Shown here one piece after another: positions 1 to 10,085 of a stretch of DNA of 64,000 bases. This DNA comes from Aristolochia californica (taxonomy: Eukaryota; Streptophyta; Magnoliopsida; Piperales; Aristolochiaceae). The stretch is from positions 31,559,619-31,623,618 of the forward strand of contig JARWKL010000008.1 in the NCBI GenBank assembly GCA_029961685.1, written 5' to 3'. Numbering within the stretch: position 1 is the first letter of the stretch; every line of letters starts with the position of its first letter. Below the pieces are notes generated by a model that did no database searches, had not been told where the DNA came from, and was given only the letters and a program-made list of their open reading frames with translations. The position numbers and the translations under genes are program-made.

Positions 1-441
1 CCCTATCTAGGTTAGTAGCTTCTATATTGGCTGTTTTAACTATATAATTGGGATTTAATAATTCTAACCTACACTGTATATGATTATTATCCCAATGTTT
101 TAGGGGATTCTCTCCAAAATATTCTAATTGGTCTAATTTGTCTATGATCTGTTGTAAGTGATGTTTATCTTTATGATGAACGTTAATTATTTCTAAATAT
201 AGTTTTTCTGTGTCTAAGAAAGTATAATCTAAATCTATCAATCTTTCTATCCAATCATCCATATCTTCATGTTCACCCATTACCTCTTCTGGATAATCTT
301 GAGGACTTGGTAATTGTTGGATGTAGGTCTCAGGTTGAACTGACACTGGGACTAAGCCTGTATGAACTACGACTTCAGGAAAAGTCTGAAATTGTTGAAT
401 AAGGACTTCGGTTAAAGCTTCATCTATTTCTTCATAACATA
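1..441 (-). pseudogene. V1 pol fragment: linker to N-terminal RT
   Basis: Minus-strand reading matches the protease-RT linker and start of the reverse transcriptase in V2 (13740-14130) and V3 (28340-28770), including the acidic segment with DDWIERLIDLDYTFLDT. The fragment is cut by the window edge on the RT side and by a LINE insertion at 442. In an intact caulimovirid this part of the polyprotein precedes the RT fingers. It continues the minus-strand V1 copy that runs from about 5790 down to 1. Confidence 0.8.
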
Positions 442-611
442 ATATTTTATTTTATTTTTAAAAAAAGGTGTGAATATATTACTAAGAGAGAAAAAATACA
501 AACCATACTAAACAGGACCTTCCTCCACAACAAGCTGTTGGAAAAAAACACCCTTTTTAGCCCGATTATCCGCCAAGTGATTTGCGGATCTAGGAATATA
601 ATTCCACTTGC
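442..611 (-). mobile_element. 5'-truncated LINE 3' end inserted in V1 pol, with target-site duplication
   Basis: A 170-bp block absent from the other viral copies interrupts the pol linker. It is flanked by a 10-bp direct repeat TCATAACATA at 432-441 and 612-621. On the minus strand it encodes an RNase H-like LINE tail (IPRSANHLADNRAKKGVFF), a stop, a short 3' UTR and an AAAATAAAATAAAATA tail abutting the duplication. These are the hallmarks of target-primed reverse transcription of a plant L1-type LINE. It must postdate integration of V1. Confidence 0.75.
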
Positions 612-621
612 TCATAACATA

Positions 622-1604
622 GTAGTTTATTATCTAATTTAACTATATTGTTGTCTATTTGTTGTTCTAATGCGAGAATAGTAGGGTTATTGAGTTGTTT
701 ACAACTACCTGGAATTTGACATTGACAACTAGTTTTTAATTTGGATTCTGATTCTTTTAATTCTCTAGTTTTTAATTCAGATTCTGATTCTGAATCTAGG
801 GGACCACCACGCTCCGCGGAAGAGGTGGTTCAGACAGTATGTGGTTCGGACAGGAATTGTACTGGTGTCCGTATGGAATTGAAGATAATCTCTGGAAATA
901 GTAAGGGAGCCATTATTATGAAAGATAAAATTAAGGCCTAAAATAAAGTCGACTTTTAGTTTAAGGTCTCTAACCCATGTTAATGGTAAAGGATAAGATC
1001 TAGAAAAGGTGGAGCAATTTGTATAAAATTGGATCTTGCCTTCATCAAAGTAAGTGGTGTATGGGTTATATGTGCCATTGACTTGTTGACTAAAGACTTG
1101 TTTAGTAGTTTTCTTAAGAAATTGGAGAGGAACTAGTCTCCTATGGATAATACATTTAGTACATCCAGAATCTACTAAGGCATCTAAAGTTAAAGATTGT
1201 TTATTGGGGAAAATAATCTTGGCTCTAACTAAGATACTAGAAACGGTTTTGTCTTGGTTACAAACATAAGAGGTTTCTGGTTCATCTAATCCTACAGTAA
1301 TCCCATCATAGGAATATTTTTCTAATGTATCTAGTCTGTGTTTTAGGATACTGATTTCTACTTCACAATTTTCTATTTTTCTAGCCAAGATATCTAGCTT
1401 AGTGTTATGTAATCTGTTGTGGATAGTATTGTCTACAGGTTCTATACCAAGTATTTTGAGACAAGGGATGCAGGCTTCTAAGAAGCACTGATTACATTTA
1501 GCTCTTTGTTTCTTACTGGGATACCAAGCACATTTAAAACAAGGATTGCTGTCTAGCCCAGTATACCAACACCATATATGTGTACATTCAGAAGTTGTGT
1601 CCAT
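622..1604 (-). pseudogene. V1 pol fragment: Cys-rich domain, aspartic protease, linker
   Basis: Reading right to left it holds a Cys-rich domain (CFKCAW, CNQC, CIPC), a short coiled stretch, then a retropepsin-like protease with catalytic D-S-G at 1164-1172, then the acidic linker. The protease cleaves the viral polyprotein in caulimovirids. The frame is open for 275 codons (777-1604) and is in phase with the CP upstream, separated by a stop near 1701. Past 777 the linker is out of frame. Seen: motifs and phase. Inferred: part of a single polyprotein. Confidence 0.85.
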
Positions 1605-1700
1605 TAGGTCAAGGTTTTCTTCGGTATCTACAACTAAGTCTTCATCTGATTCTGAAGAGTCTAGAGGAGCATTTGGTATACTAATTATGCTATAAATGGA

Positions 1701-2843
1701 TTATGTATCTGACATATATTCATCTACTTCTATAAGATCTTGTTGGAAATTTTCTAATAGAGTAGATCTTCTAGAGTTAATGTTTTGTCTTTTGGGACAG
1801 GTATTAGCTAAACGTTCTGTTTGCCCACAAATATAAAAAGAGAGTTTATTCTTATAAGTTATTTTTGGGTTAAATCTTTTGACATGTCTATCTTTGTTTA
1901 GATAAGGTTTTCTACTTTTTGACCTACGGATAAAGTATCCTTTTTTGAAATATTTCTTATGTCTCCTAGGTTTATGTCCTGAGTCTTTTAAACCGTAAGC
2001 TTGAGTAGTGTATAGCTGTTTGCAAAACCCAAAGTCATCTCCTTTGAGTTGTCTTTGTATTTGGATGTCTGTACATTTTTCTTGAAGAATGGTCATAATG
2101 AATTTAGTTCTTTGCCCTATAGAGTAAACTGCTGTTGGGTTTGCTGTTTCTAGATTTTGCCATTTATCATAAATTTCTTTTCCTAAGGCTCCTGGTAATT
2201 TCCTGAATAACTTTGTACCTAAATCTTTATTAAATGCATTCCTTGATATGCATGCATAATAAAAGTAATATTGGAGGAATTTCTTAACATATTTGTAATT
2301 ATGGAGACTAAGTTGTTCTAAGTAAACTACTGCATCTTTTTGTAATGTAATGAATCCTAAGTTGGGATCATCTCCTGTTACTAATTGATAAACTTTATTA
2401 ACAAAATTATATGGATTGGATCCAAGACTCATTAAATGACCAAATTCTTCTAGATTTCCTCTTTTGTAGCTTTCCCATAAGTCTTTTACACTTTCTCCTA
2501 AAAATGTTTCTAAGTATCTATACTTTTCTTCTAAATCTTGGGATTGAAAGTTTTGGATATAGTCTGAGACTACCTGGTTTTTCCAAAGATCTAATACTAT
2601 TGTCCATTCTTGAGGATCATGGGCTGAAAGATTAAGAATTTTTCCTATGTCCATTTCTTGAAACTTTATAGGTCTTTCTGTCTCCTTTCTTTTTCCTTTA
2701 GGATGTATCCTATGATCGAAGTTTACTGGATCACTATAAGGAATCCTTGGCATATTTCTTGAGTAATATCCTTCTCTAGGAGGAGTTCTTGGGTAAGTGG
2801 TATAGCTATTACGAGGAATAGAATTAGAGCTTTCTTCATCCAT
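1701..2843 (-). pseudogene. V1 coat protein region with degenerate zinc knuckle
   Basis: A 380-codon open frame. It starts with an acidic/proline-rich arm, continues with the conserved capsid core (motif LSAHDPQEW near residue 75), a Lys/Arg-rich patch and a C-terminal CCHC knuckle. The knuckle is damaged: first Cys is Phe and the His is Arg (FYICGQTERLANTC). The frame ends at a TAA where V2 has GAA, so the stop is probably a mutation and the ORF once ran on into the protease. The ATG overlaps the end of the MP frame (ATGGATGA). The protein would package viral DNA. Confidence 0.85.
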
Positions 2844-3981
2844 ATATTCTTTGATACTTAAGAGTTTCTTCTGTTTCTATTTTTTCATCTTCTTTAGGTT
2901 CCAATGGCATTTTTCCTATTCTGATGTTGGCTTCTTGGTCATAATAGAGATATTCTTCTTCTTGGATTTTTCCATTTTTTATTAAGTCTTCTTCTAGATG
3001 AAGAAATTCTCTTTCTGTCAGTTTTAATTCAAATTCTTTAGGGTATATTATTTCATCTGTTTCTAATTCTATATCAACTAAGTCATAATTTTCACCAGAA
3101 ATTGACTTTGTATCTTCTGTACTCTTTTGTTCATAACTATTAAGTCTAATATTTATATTACCTTTTGTATCAGTGTACATAATACTTTTTTCAAGACTCA
3201 TTATTTTTTCTTCTCTAAATTTCAGGTTCCATTCTAATCCTGATAAGACATCTGGGGAATATTTGATGGACTTAATTAGTTTAAATCCCTTACCTATTAG
3301 ATTTACTACATCGTCTATCTTGACTTTAAACCTAGTAGTACTAGAACAACTGCATCTCCCTAAAAATCCAATGCATAATAAAAGATTGTTTCCTACAAAG
3401 GATTCATATCCTTTTGTCTGAATACCTATTTTAATATATTTCCTAAAATCTTGTAATCCTATAAGAAAATCAGGGGAGCAATAAAATATTCCTCCTTTCT
3501 GGTTCATGTCTACTTCGGTAATCCCTAACATAGCCTTTTTAGGATCTGCCCATCTATCTTCATAGATGCTAAGAAGAGTTTTAGTTCCTAAATGTTTTCT
3601 CCCTAATCCTTTAACTCCTATGACGATTAAACCTAAATGAATCAAAGTATATAATTTCTTAATTTCTTTGAAGGCTTGTTCTACTATTAAATTTATGTTT
3701 ACTGAATCTTTTCCTACACAGCTAATTTGAATTTCTCTATAATGTCTAAATAATTCAGTGTTGAAATTTAAAGGTCCTGTTCTATATAGTTATCTAGGAT
3801 TAAGAAGGTTAACTTGATTGTTACTGAATAAAGTAATATCTTGATGTATATCTATTATTTCATCTAATTGTATGTCTCGTTGATCTACACTTCTTCCTGT
3901 TATCCTATCTATTATATTAAGGTTTCTAGAGGAACTTCCTATTTCTGAGGTGATTCCGTCACCTCGTTGTGAAAGTGCCAT
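2836..3981 (-). pseudogene. V1 movement protein (30K superfamily), one premature stop
   Basis: A 381-codon frame matching the MP of V2, V3 and V4, with the central core GLIVIGVKGLG and CSPDFLIGLQDFRKYIK typical of caulimovirid cell-to-cell movement proteins. A TAA follows NPR near 3783 where other copies read Gln. The rest is open to 2836. The start ATG at 3981 lies inside the end of the upstream VAP-like frame. An extra base near the C terminus shifts MP relative to CP, whereas in V2 and V4 the two are in phase. Confidence 0.85.
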
Positions 3982-4373
3982 GATTTTGTAGTTGCTGATA
4001 TTCTAGGTTCTATTTTGACAACTTTTAATTTTTGAGTAATTAAATCTATTTCTTTATCTATGTTTTGCTGGGATCCTTTACTCGTTTTAAGATAATCTAG
4101 GTTTCCTGCTAATTTGTCTGTTCTTATTCTTAAGTTTCTTGTTTATTCTTGTATTTTGTTTAAATTGATTTCTATTTCTGTTAATTTACTTTGTAGATTA
4201 TTTCGTAGACTTATGATAAGGTCTATGATGCTATTGAGCTGAGGGTTATTTCCATGTAGAATATGTTCTTTACTATTAAAATGACACCTAAGAGTATTAG
4301 GTCCTATATATTTTGTATCAAATCTTGTAGGAAGTCTAAGGTCTAAATAATCTATTTTTCTGAAAGGTTCCAG
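3939..4373 (-). pseudogene. V1 VAP-like coiled-coil ORF starting just after the primer site
   Basis: The frame opens after a TAA at the primer site and has no ATG; the first near-cognate codon is CTG at 4373-4371. It encodes a short globular start (YIGPNTLRCHFN), a heptad-rich coiled coil of about 70 residues and a Lys-rich tail, and overlaps the MP start by about 40 nt. Size, position before MP and coiled coil resemble virion-associated proteins of caulimoviruses; that identity is inferred. A stop lies at 4143-4145 in this copy. Confidence 0.6.
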
Positions 4374-4381
4374 GTCTTATA

Positions 4382-4394
4382 GGCTCTGATACCA
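4382..4394 (-). promoter_or_regulatory. tRNA-Met primer-binding site of V1
   Basis: Minus strand reads TGGTATCAGAGCC, the canonical 13-nt site complementary to initiator tRNA-Met that primes minus-strand DNA synthesis in Caulimoviridae. It lies at the end of the leader, directly before the VAP-like frame. Confidence 0.9.
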
Positions 4395-4419
4395 AATTGA
4401 AGGGGGTACTCTATTTAAA

Positions 4420-4611
4420 TTAATCAGGAGTATTTAAATCTGGAGTATTTGAAGGTCTTTGTCTTTGAAGTCTTTGTCTTCTGGGTGTAAAAACTTGTCT
4501 AGGGGTTTCTATGAACCTTCTATAGGAATATAAAGATAAAGTAAAATAGATACAATTAAAAATGAAAAGATTACAGATAACTATAACTAAAGCTATTATA
4601 ACAAATATCAT
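4420..4611 (-). CDS. V1 leader ORF D: 63-aa membrane microprotein
   Basis: ATG-initiated ORF with one long hydrophobic segment (about residues 2-30), then a basic tail with ETPRQ and repeated Arg, ending TPD. The same ORF is open at 9398-9583, 24453-24638 and 58859-59044 with many substitutions but conserved length and character. Its ATG overlaps the stop of ORF C (ATGA). Function unknown; small membrane proteins aid movement in unrelated plant viruses, which is only an analogy. Confidence 0.65.
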   Translation of the reverse strand: MIFVIIALVIVICNLFIFNCIYFTLSLYSYRRFIETPRQVFTPRRQRLQRQRPSNTPDLNTPD

Positions 4612-4736
4612 GCGTCTAAAATTCTGACTATAATATTAGCAATTAAAAATATATAAGATTCTAGAATATTTTCTAATTTTTCTGGCAGAAAGACAAAATA
4701 TCCAAATAACTCTATTACTATGATTCCTAAGAACAG
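4608..4736 (-). CDS. V1 leader ORF C: AUG-less 42-codon hydrophobic frame
   Basis: Open frame with no ATG, bounded upstream by a stop. From the CTG at 4736-4734 it gives 42 codons ending in a TGA that overlaps the ATG of D. It contains the conserved FVFLPE and YIFLIANII segments. V3 (24328) and V4 (58124) have CTG at the same codon distance. Initiation at CUG, reinitiation after B, or splicing are all possible. Confidence 0.5.
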   Translation of the reverse strand: MFLGIIVIELFGYFVFLPEKLENILESYIFLIANIIVRILDA

Positions 4737-4753
4737 GATGCTAGAATAAGTTC

Positions 4754-4885
4754 CTATAGTTTAAATCTTTTACCGTAATGTAAAGCTTTATAAAACAGGG
4801 CTAAGTATAAGTAAAAGATAGGTAGGAAGAGTAAAATTATTCTAGAAAATTGTTTGATTAAATTATAAACTAGCCAAAAAAACAT
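4754..4885 (-). CDS. V1 leader ORF B: 43-aa hydrophobic microprotein
   Basis: Starts MFFWLVYNLIKQF and ends in a basic GKRFKL. The length (132 nt with stop) is identical to copies at 9726-9857 and 57975-58106 despite many differences. One or two membrane-spanning stretches are likely. It is the second of the row of leader ORFs. Confidence 0.6.
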   Translation of the reverse strand: MFFWLVYNLIKQFSRIILLFLPIFYLYLALFYKALHYGKRFKL

Positions 4886-5028
4886 AAACGGTACGACGAC
4901 GTTGTGACTTTCGAGAGCGACGCTTGGCTCAAAAGAGGCAGAGGCGTCTGTCAGGGCGTAGCCCTCACCCAGTAGTTTCCAGCCTAATATATCTTTTATG
5001 TATAGACACACAATATATATAGATATTC

Positions 5029-5100
5029 TTAACAGACAATAAAAGCAGTATGGATTAAACATGTAAGAACAATTCCTAGGGTAATCAAAAGCACAAGCAT
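5029..5100 (-). CDS. V1 leader ORF A: 23-aa transmembrane micropeptide
   Basis: A 72-nt ORF starting MLVLLITLGIVL and ending FIVC, essentially one transmembrane helix. The same 23 codons are intact at 10014-10085, 11843-11914, 17400-17471, 22439-22510, 23974-24045 and 57754-57825, with substitutions that are largely synonymous or hydrophobic-for-hydrophobic. Function unknown. Confidence 0.6.
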   Translation of the reverse strand: MLVLLITLGIVLTCLIHTAFIVC

Positions 5101-5620
5101 AGAAAGGATTTTTGAAATCAAATAGGATGTGTAATTCCCGAGAGGCATACTTTAGATCAAAGTTGTTTAAATCTTTATTCTCACTCCTTCAGGTATAGGG
5201 AACCCAAGACACAGAGAGGTGTGCAATTTCCTAGCACTGTAATACTTCTGCCACGGGTTCCAGCATTTAGTCCCAAGATAAACAAAGCCCTCAAACCTCC
5301 TTGGGTATAAACGGGTATGAACAAGGGACACATGGACCGTGAAACATCAGAGGAATACAACAATATTTTTACTCTGTGCTTGGGATTGACCCTAGATTAG
5401 AGGAGAGAGGTACAGACTTAAACAGACAAAGATCTAAAGTTTCCCCTTAGGGAAGTTCTGAAGGCTGAAAGAAAATAACTGGGATGCACACTTACTTTGG
5501 AAGCAGGAGTTGGTCGTAGGTGAACTCAGAAAGAAAAGAAAAGGAAGCTCATGGGTGGAAGATCAAGGAGGAAACAAACTGCACTCTTTCATTCATATCT
5601 TGTGAAACATACATAAGGCT

Positions 5621-5627
5621 ATTTATA
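5621..5627 (-). promoter_or_regulatory. TATA box of V1 promoter
   Basis: Minus strand GGCTATAAATAGCC about 30 nt before the conserved ATGAATGAAAGAGTG motif (5596-5582). The same TATA-to-motif spacing occurs in V1c, V2 and V3, so the motif probably marks the transcript start. Upstream intergenic sequence runs to about 5790 and includes the conserved GGGCCCAATGAGCACC-like block (5680-5700). Confidence 0.7.
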
Positions 5628-5788
5628 GCCAAGGGTTGCCGACACTTGGAGACAAAGGGAATCACCCAGGTGCTCATTGGGCCCCATCATCAGTGAGTTT
5701 TCTCTTACTGCTTTCCAGGTGTGCGGTTACAAAAAATAAACTGTACAAAAAGTATACAAAGTCAAAAGGTACAATAATGAAATCTCTC

Positions 5789-5790
5789 TG

Positions 5791-5822
<32 letters not shown>
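5789..5822. repeat. CT-rich simple repeat at a viral junction
   Basis: A tctctgtctctctctc tract between the V1 intergenic region (left) and an inverted RT fragment (right). It is absent from the corresponding internal positions of V2 and V3. Confidence 0.85.
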
Positions 5823-5823
<1 letters not shown>

Positions 5824-5825
5824 TT

Positions 5826-5998
5826 TACTAAATATCTTCTTATCTTGAATCCTATTAATTAACTGTGATTTGTCTGGTATGTTATAACTGTCAGTAATAG
5901 TATTATCATTTAATCTTTTATAATTTATAACCATTCTAGAATTGCCTCTTTTTTGTTCACTATGTTTTTTTACTATAAAAGCAGCAGATCTATGAGGG
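5826..5998 (-). pseudogene. Inverted RT fragment
   Basis: Minus-strand reading gives the N-terminal RT segment ([30 protein letters not shown]) seen at 14210-14370 and 28850-29010. At about 5998 it meets plus-strand RT head to head, and the palm segment between them is missing. It seems to be a rearrangement product rather than a separate integrant. Confidence 0.8.
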
Positions 5999-6978
5999 CA
6001 TTTACATGCCCTGAAGGACATTTTGAATGGTTAATCATACCGTTTTATTTAAAGAATGCACCTGCTATTTTCCAAAGGAAAATGGATGACATATTTAGTA
6101 AATATGATACTTTTTTTTTAGTTTATAATGACAACATTTTAGTCTTCAAAAAAACCATTGAAGAACGTATAGGACACTTACAATTAGTACTAGCCACATT
6201 CATGCAAGAAGGAATCATTATTAGTAAAACAAAAGTAGAATTATTTAAAGAATACATTAAATTCTTAGGAGTTAATATAGATCAAGGATAGATAGAATTA
6301 CAAGAACACATTTCCAAGAAAATTCAAGAAATGCCAGATGACCTATCGTATACAAAACAACTTCAAAGATTTTTAGGATTAGTAAATTATGCTAGACCCT
6401 TCCTTAAAGACATAGGAAAAATCATTGGTCCTTTGTATGGAAAAACTTCCCCTACAGGCCAAAAATTCTTTAATCAAGAAGACAAAAATTTGGTAAAAAA
6501 AGTCCAAGAAAAAATTCAAACTTTGTCTAAATTACAAATGTCTTTAGACTCTGATTACCTTATAATAGAAACTGATGGAAGTAACTTAGGATGGGGTGGT
6601 GTTCTTATCTCTAAACCGCATAAGTACAGTGAAAAAGAGTAAGAAAAATTTTGTAGCTATTCTAGTGGAAAATTTAAAGAAAAAGGAAATATGAGTAGCA
6701 TAGACTCAGAAATCCTAGAAGTAATGTATTCTTTAGAGTCTTTTAGGATATTCATTATTAATAAACTAGAATTTACTTTAAGAACAGATTGCGAAGCAAT
6801 AGTCAAATATTTTCAAAGAAGTAAGGAGAATAAAATAAGCAGAAGAAGGTGATTAAATTTAGTAGATATTATTACAAGAAACTGATATATAATAGAATTT
6901 GAACATATTAAAGGTAAAAATAATAGTCTTGTAGATACATTAAGTAGACGATTTTTTTATTCTTCCCTTGTCAATTGA
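5999..6978 (+). pseudogene. V1c pol fragment: RT and RNase H
   Basis: Starts mid-palm at CPEGHFEW and runs through the RT active site, connection and RNase H to the pol stop at 6976. The active-site box reads YNDN (6124-6135) instead of YIDD, so one catalytic Asp is lost. RNase H keeps ETDGS. Stops occur at 6289-6291, 6640-6642 and later. Where V2 and V3 have a shared TAG before RKMD, this copy keeps CAA. Confidence 0.85.
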
Positions 6979-6982
6979 ATAG

Positions 6983-7981
6983 ATCGATCCTCCAGACCAG
7001 ACGTCCTCAAGGCAATCCTCTTCCAGATTGAATAATTATGGTCAAGAATTCTTAAATTTTGGTAATCAGAAGTTAGTAGTTTTTCCTAGATCTAACATTA
7101 CATTTAAGACTAAACACAAGAACAATGTTTGTTAGATAATTTATGGCTTTCTTACCAAAGAATTCCAAAAGACCAAAAATATTTTTTAGCCAGTAATAAT
7201 AGCCTATCAGAATATTTTTGCCAGAAAACGAAACGTTATAACTTTTAAGTAGTTTTTAAAGGTAAAACTCCAGGAGTTTTTCATTCCTGGACAGAAGTAG
7301 TAGGAAGTATTCAAGATTTTCAAAGACCGGTTTACCAAGGATTCAATAATTTACAAGAAGCTTTAGAAGCAGCAAAACTAACTATTGGTACTAATTACTA
7401 CATAGCCCCTTCACTAAGATTTATCAAAGAAGACCAAGTATCTTATGGAGTTGCCAAAGATACTCCTACAAAGATTATTTTCTGTGAGCATTGTGAGACT
7501 TTATCCAAGACTATTTCAAAGATTAAATGAAAAGAGAAGATTCCTCTTAGAAAAGAATGTCTTCCAGAAATAATATATTAGCACTTTGGAAGAAGAAAAT
7601 CGCCAACTCAGAGCAAGATTGACAAGTAGTTTCTCTACCTAGATACCTACTAGTGTTGGTTATTCACTAGGTAGTCCAGCTCAAATGGTAGTTGGTAAAG
7701 ACAAAACAAATCCGTTGATGGCTAGACATTTGCCAAAAATGTCAGATGATAAAAAGAAAGAAAATCAGCAGACAGACCCTGACGAAATTAAAAGAATGAT
7801 GAAAGAATATTTTGAAGAATATCTCAAAGACCAAGGATATGAGAAGAATGACTCAGAAACATCTAGTAAGACTGGATCTACAGGTACTCAGACCATTTAG
7901 TGTTATTCCCAAGAAGAAGATGAAGATTTTGATTTTGACTCAGAAGCCATTCATAATCTCACAACGCTGGCTGGCAAATAG
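6983..7981 (+). pseudogene. V1c TAV/viroplasmin-like ORF, degenerate
   Basis: Collinear with TAV of V2 (15433-16476) but the start ATG is ATC and several stops interrupt it. The viroplasmin fold (HTPGVFHSW equivalent near 7270), the CEHC/coiled-coil segment and the acidic C-terminal tail are recognisable. TAV makes the virus inclusion body and, in caulimoviruses, allows reinitiation on polycistronic RNA. Confidence 0.75.
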
Positions 7982-8448
7982 ACAAAAGCAATGAGAAGAC
8001 TAAAATAGAAAATAAGATTATTTTCAAAAAGAATAATAAAGTTAGAAAATACAAAAGACTATGATAACATAGAATAATCTCAACAACACCATGGTTTCAG
8101 CCCACGGTTTCAGCCAGACAAAACTATGGTTTCAGCCCATGGTTTCAGCACAAGGACGAAAAATTCCAAACGACAAGACAAGCACACGGTTTGAGAAGAC
8201 CGCTTTCCAGATCATTAGACACCCATAGTTTATACCCATGGTTTTGTAAAAGGTTGTGGTTTTGATTTTTGTCCGCTGTTTTGGGCACCTGGTTTTTGAC
8301 TTGTAAAAAGGAGTGTACTTTTCCTTTTTTGGCTTTGCATAACTCTCACCGTCCACCTGGAAGATTCTGGGGAAAGTTTATCGCCGATGGGGCCCAATGA
8401 GCACCCGGATAAACACCTCTTTCTCCAAGTGTGTCAGCAGAGTTTGCT
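7982..8448 (+). promoter_or_regulatory. V1c intergenic region with GGTTTCAGCCCA repeats
   Basis: Between TAV and the TATA box. Four near-copies of a 12-nt GGTTTCAGCCCA motif sit at about 8091-8147, followed by more GGTTTT-containing words and the conserved GGGGCCCAATGAGCACC block near 8389. V3 has related words at 23165-23270. Short repeated words upstream of a TATA box suggest enhancer elements; untested. Confidence 0.6.
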
Positions 8449-8457
8449 TATAAATAG
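8449..8457 (+). promoter_or_regulatory. TATA box of V1c
   Basis: TATAAATAG, 32 nt before the transcript-start motif ATGAATGAAAGAGTG at 8482-8496. Confidence 0.75.
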
Positions 8458-8496
8458 CCCCCCTTGTACATTACAAAGGATATGAATGAAAGAGTG

Positions 8497-9290
8497 AGCT
8501 TTCCCAACTCCTTGCTTCCGATGTCTTCTACCTTTTCCATCCCGAAACTCTCCTAAACACTTTAGCTGCAACGTTTTCAAAGTAAGTCTTTTCTTTCTCT
8601 TTTAATTTCTACAGTTTAGGGGTCTTCCCAAAGGGAACTCCTCAAAATTTTTCTGTTTAGATTTGTAATGGGTTTCCCTTACTTTGGATTCATTTCAAGT
8701 GCTTAGAAAAAGCATTGTGTAACCCTCTGAAGTTGCTTGGTCCAGAGTTCCAATTATATGCCCGTTGTTGTCCACAAAGACTTAGGGATTCTTGAATTTT
8801 CGGAACATAGACGGAGCTCATGGCTAAAGCTATATGCTAGGGAAGCACACACCTCTGTGTGTCTTGAGTGTTTCAGACTTGTCAAAAACCAGACAAAGAT
8901 CTAAATAGTAAATGTTTTTGGAGCTACCTTCTGGAAGTTTTTACAAATCGATTTTACACCCTTCTTGTCTTTCCTCTTGCTATGCTTATCTTATTAGTCG
9001 TAATTGCTATTGTATTTGTTAGTCTTACTCTTATAGATTTTATAGTTTGTTACAAAAAAAAAGAAAAACAAAGGGTATTTCAGGCTGGAAACTATTGGGT
9101 GAGGGCTAAGCCCTGATAGGCGCCTCTGCTGAGCCAAGCGTCACTCCCGGAAGCCACAACGCCAACGTACCTTTTATGTTTATTTGGTTTGGGTGAGGGC
9201 TAAGCCCTGACATGTGCCTTTGTTGATCGTTTTGGCTCTGAATAATACCAATTCAGGGGGATACCTACTTAACCTGGTGTATCTAAGGAT
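8497..9290 (+). other. V1c divergent leader, truncated
   Basis: Leader sequence of a clearly different sub-lineage from V2 and V3. It keeps the GC-rich island (9098-9170), repeats part of it at 9190-9215, and retains only the start of ORF B (MFIWF at 9178). It has no intact primer site and ends at the CT module at 9291. Confidence 0.6.
8982..9116 (+). CDS. V1c divergent ORF A-like membrane peptide (44 aa)
   Basis: In the position of ORF A. It starts MLILLVVIAIVFVSL and keeps the ...DFIVC end, but the stop is lost so it reads on through a Lys-rich tract. The strong sequence divergence with retained hydrophobic character supports ORF A being protein-coding. Confidence 0.5.
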   Translation: MLILLVVIAIVFVSLTLIDFIVCYKKKEKQRVFQAGNYWVRAKP

Positions 9291-9362
9291 CTCACTCTCT
9301 CTCTCTTTCTCTCGCAAGAGAAAAAGAAAAAATCTTATCCACAGCTAGTGGACAGTTGGCCT
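9291..9362. repeat. CT module, copy 1
   Basis: (CT)n followed by an A-rich stretch and ATCTTATCCACAGCTAGTGG, ending GACAGTTGGCCTG. Near-identical modules lie at 12887-12997 and 31221-31300. Here it joins directly to the palindrome arm at the primer site. Confidence 0.8.
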
Positions 9363-9397
9363 GATTTAATTTAGAGGGGGTACTAATTTAATTTAAT

Positions 9398-9583
9398 CTA
9401 GTTTGGAGTATTTAATGGTGAATTATTAGGAGATCTTTTTATTACTTGCTTTCTAGGTATAAATATTTGCCTAGGGGTTTCTACTACTCTTCTGTAGGAA
9501 TAAAGGGATAATGTAAGACAGATAATACTAAATATGAAAATATTACAGATAACTATTGTTAATGTTATAAAAACAAAGATCAT
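9398..9583 (-). CDS. Leader ORF D, left palindrome arm (61 aa)
   Basis: Intact D: hydrophobic N-terminal segment, ETPRQIF, basic stretch, N-rich end. Its mirror copy at 12335 in the right arm is frameshifted after the hydrophobic segment. Confidence 0.6.
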   Translation of the reverse strand: MIFVFITLTIVICNIFIFSIICLTLSLYSYRRVVETPRQIFIPRKQVIKRSPNNSPLNTPN

Positions 9584-9725
9584 GTATCTAATATTCTACC
9601 TATAATAACAGCAATTAAAAATATGTAAGAAACTAAAAGGTTTTCTAATTGTTCTGGCAGGAAAACAAAGTAATTAAATAATTCAACCACTAATATAAAT
9701 AAAAATAGGACACTAGTATAAGTTC

Positions 9726-9857
9726 CTATATTTTAAATCTTCTACCGTAATATATGGAGTTGTAAAAAAGAGCTAGATATATATAGTATATAGGTAATAT
9801 GCGTAAGATTATTCTAAAAAACTGTTTTAATATTTTATTAACTAGCCAAATAAACAT
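9726..9857 (-). CDS. Leader ORF B, left palindrome arm (43 aa)
   Basis: MFIWLVNKILKQFFRIILR start and YYGRRFKI end, exactly 132 nt with stop. The ORF C frame between it and D is open, but the CTG position is CTA (9708-9706). Confidence 0.6.
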   Translation of the reverse strand: MFIWLVNKILKQFFRIILRILPIYYIYLALFYNSIYYGRRFKI

Positions 9858-10013
9858 AAAAGTACAGCGGCGTTGTGGCTTCCGGGAGCAACAATTGGCT
9901 CCGAAGAGGCAGAGGCGTTTGTCAGGGCTTAACCCTCACCCAATAGTTTCCAGCCTAATATACCTTTATGTATAAACACAAAAACAAACACCAAGCCACA
10001 TAATCTATAAAAC

Positions 10014-10085
10014 TTAACAGACAATAAAAGCAGTAAGGATTAAACAGATAAGAACAATACCTAAAGTTATAAAAAGCACAAGCAT
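10014..10085 (-). CDS. Leader ORF A, left palindrome arm (23 aa)
   Basis: Intact 72-nt transmembrane micropeptide ORF, starting MLVLFITLGIVLIC. Mirror copy intact at 11843-11914. Confidence 0.6.
   Translation of the reverse strand: MLVLFITLGIVLICLILTAFIVC

Larger units (their letters stand above)
4395..5596 (-). other. V1 transcript leader (about 1.2 kb)
   Basis: Region from the predicted transcript start (5596) to the primer site. Besides ORFs A-D it holds a GC-rich island around 4910-4980, with a GGGCnnnGCCC-type hairpin in most copies, and an upstream 5'-proximal frame (5181-5333, starting MCPLF) whose coding status is doubtful. Long, ORF-rich, structured leaders are normal for caulimovirids and are crossed by ribosome shunting. 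Confidence 0.7.

Noticed and set aside
5789..5822. Repeat array resembling a CRISPR or minisatellite
   Set aside because: Simple CT microsatellite with no spacers; the window is plant nuclear DNA.
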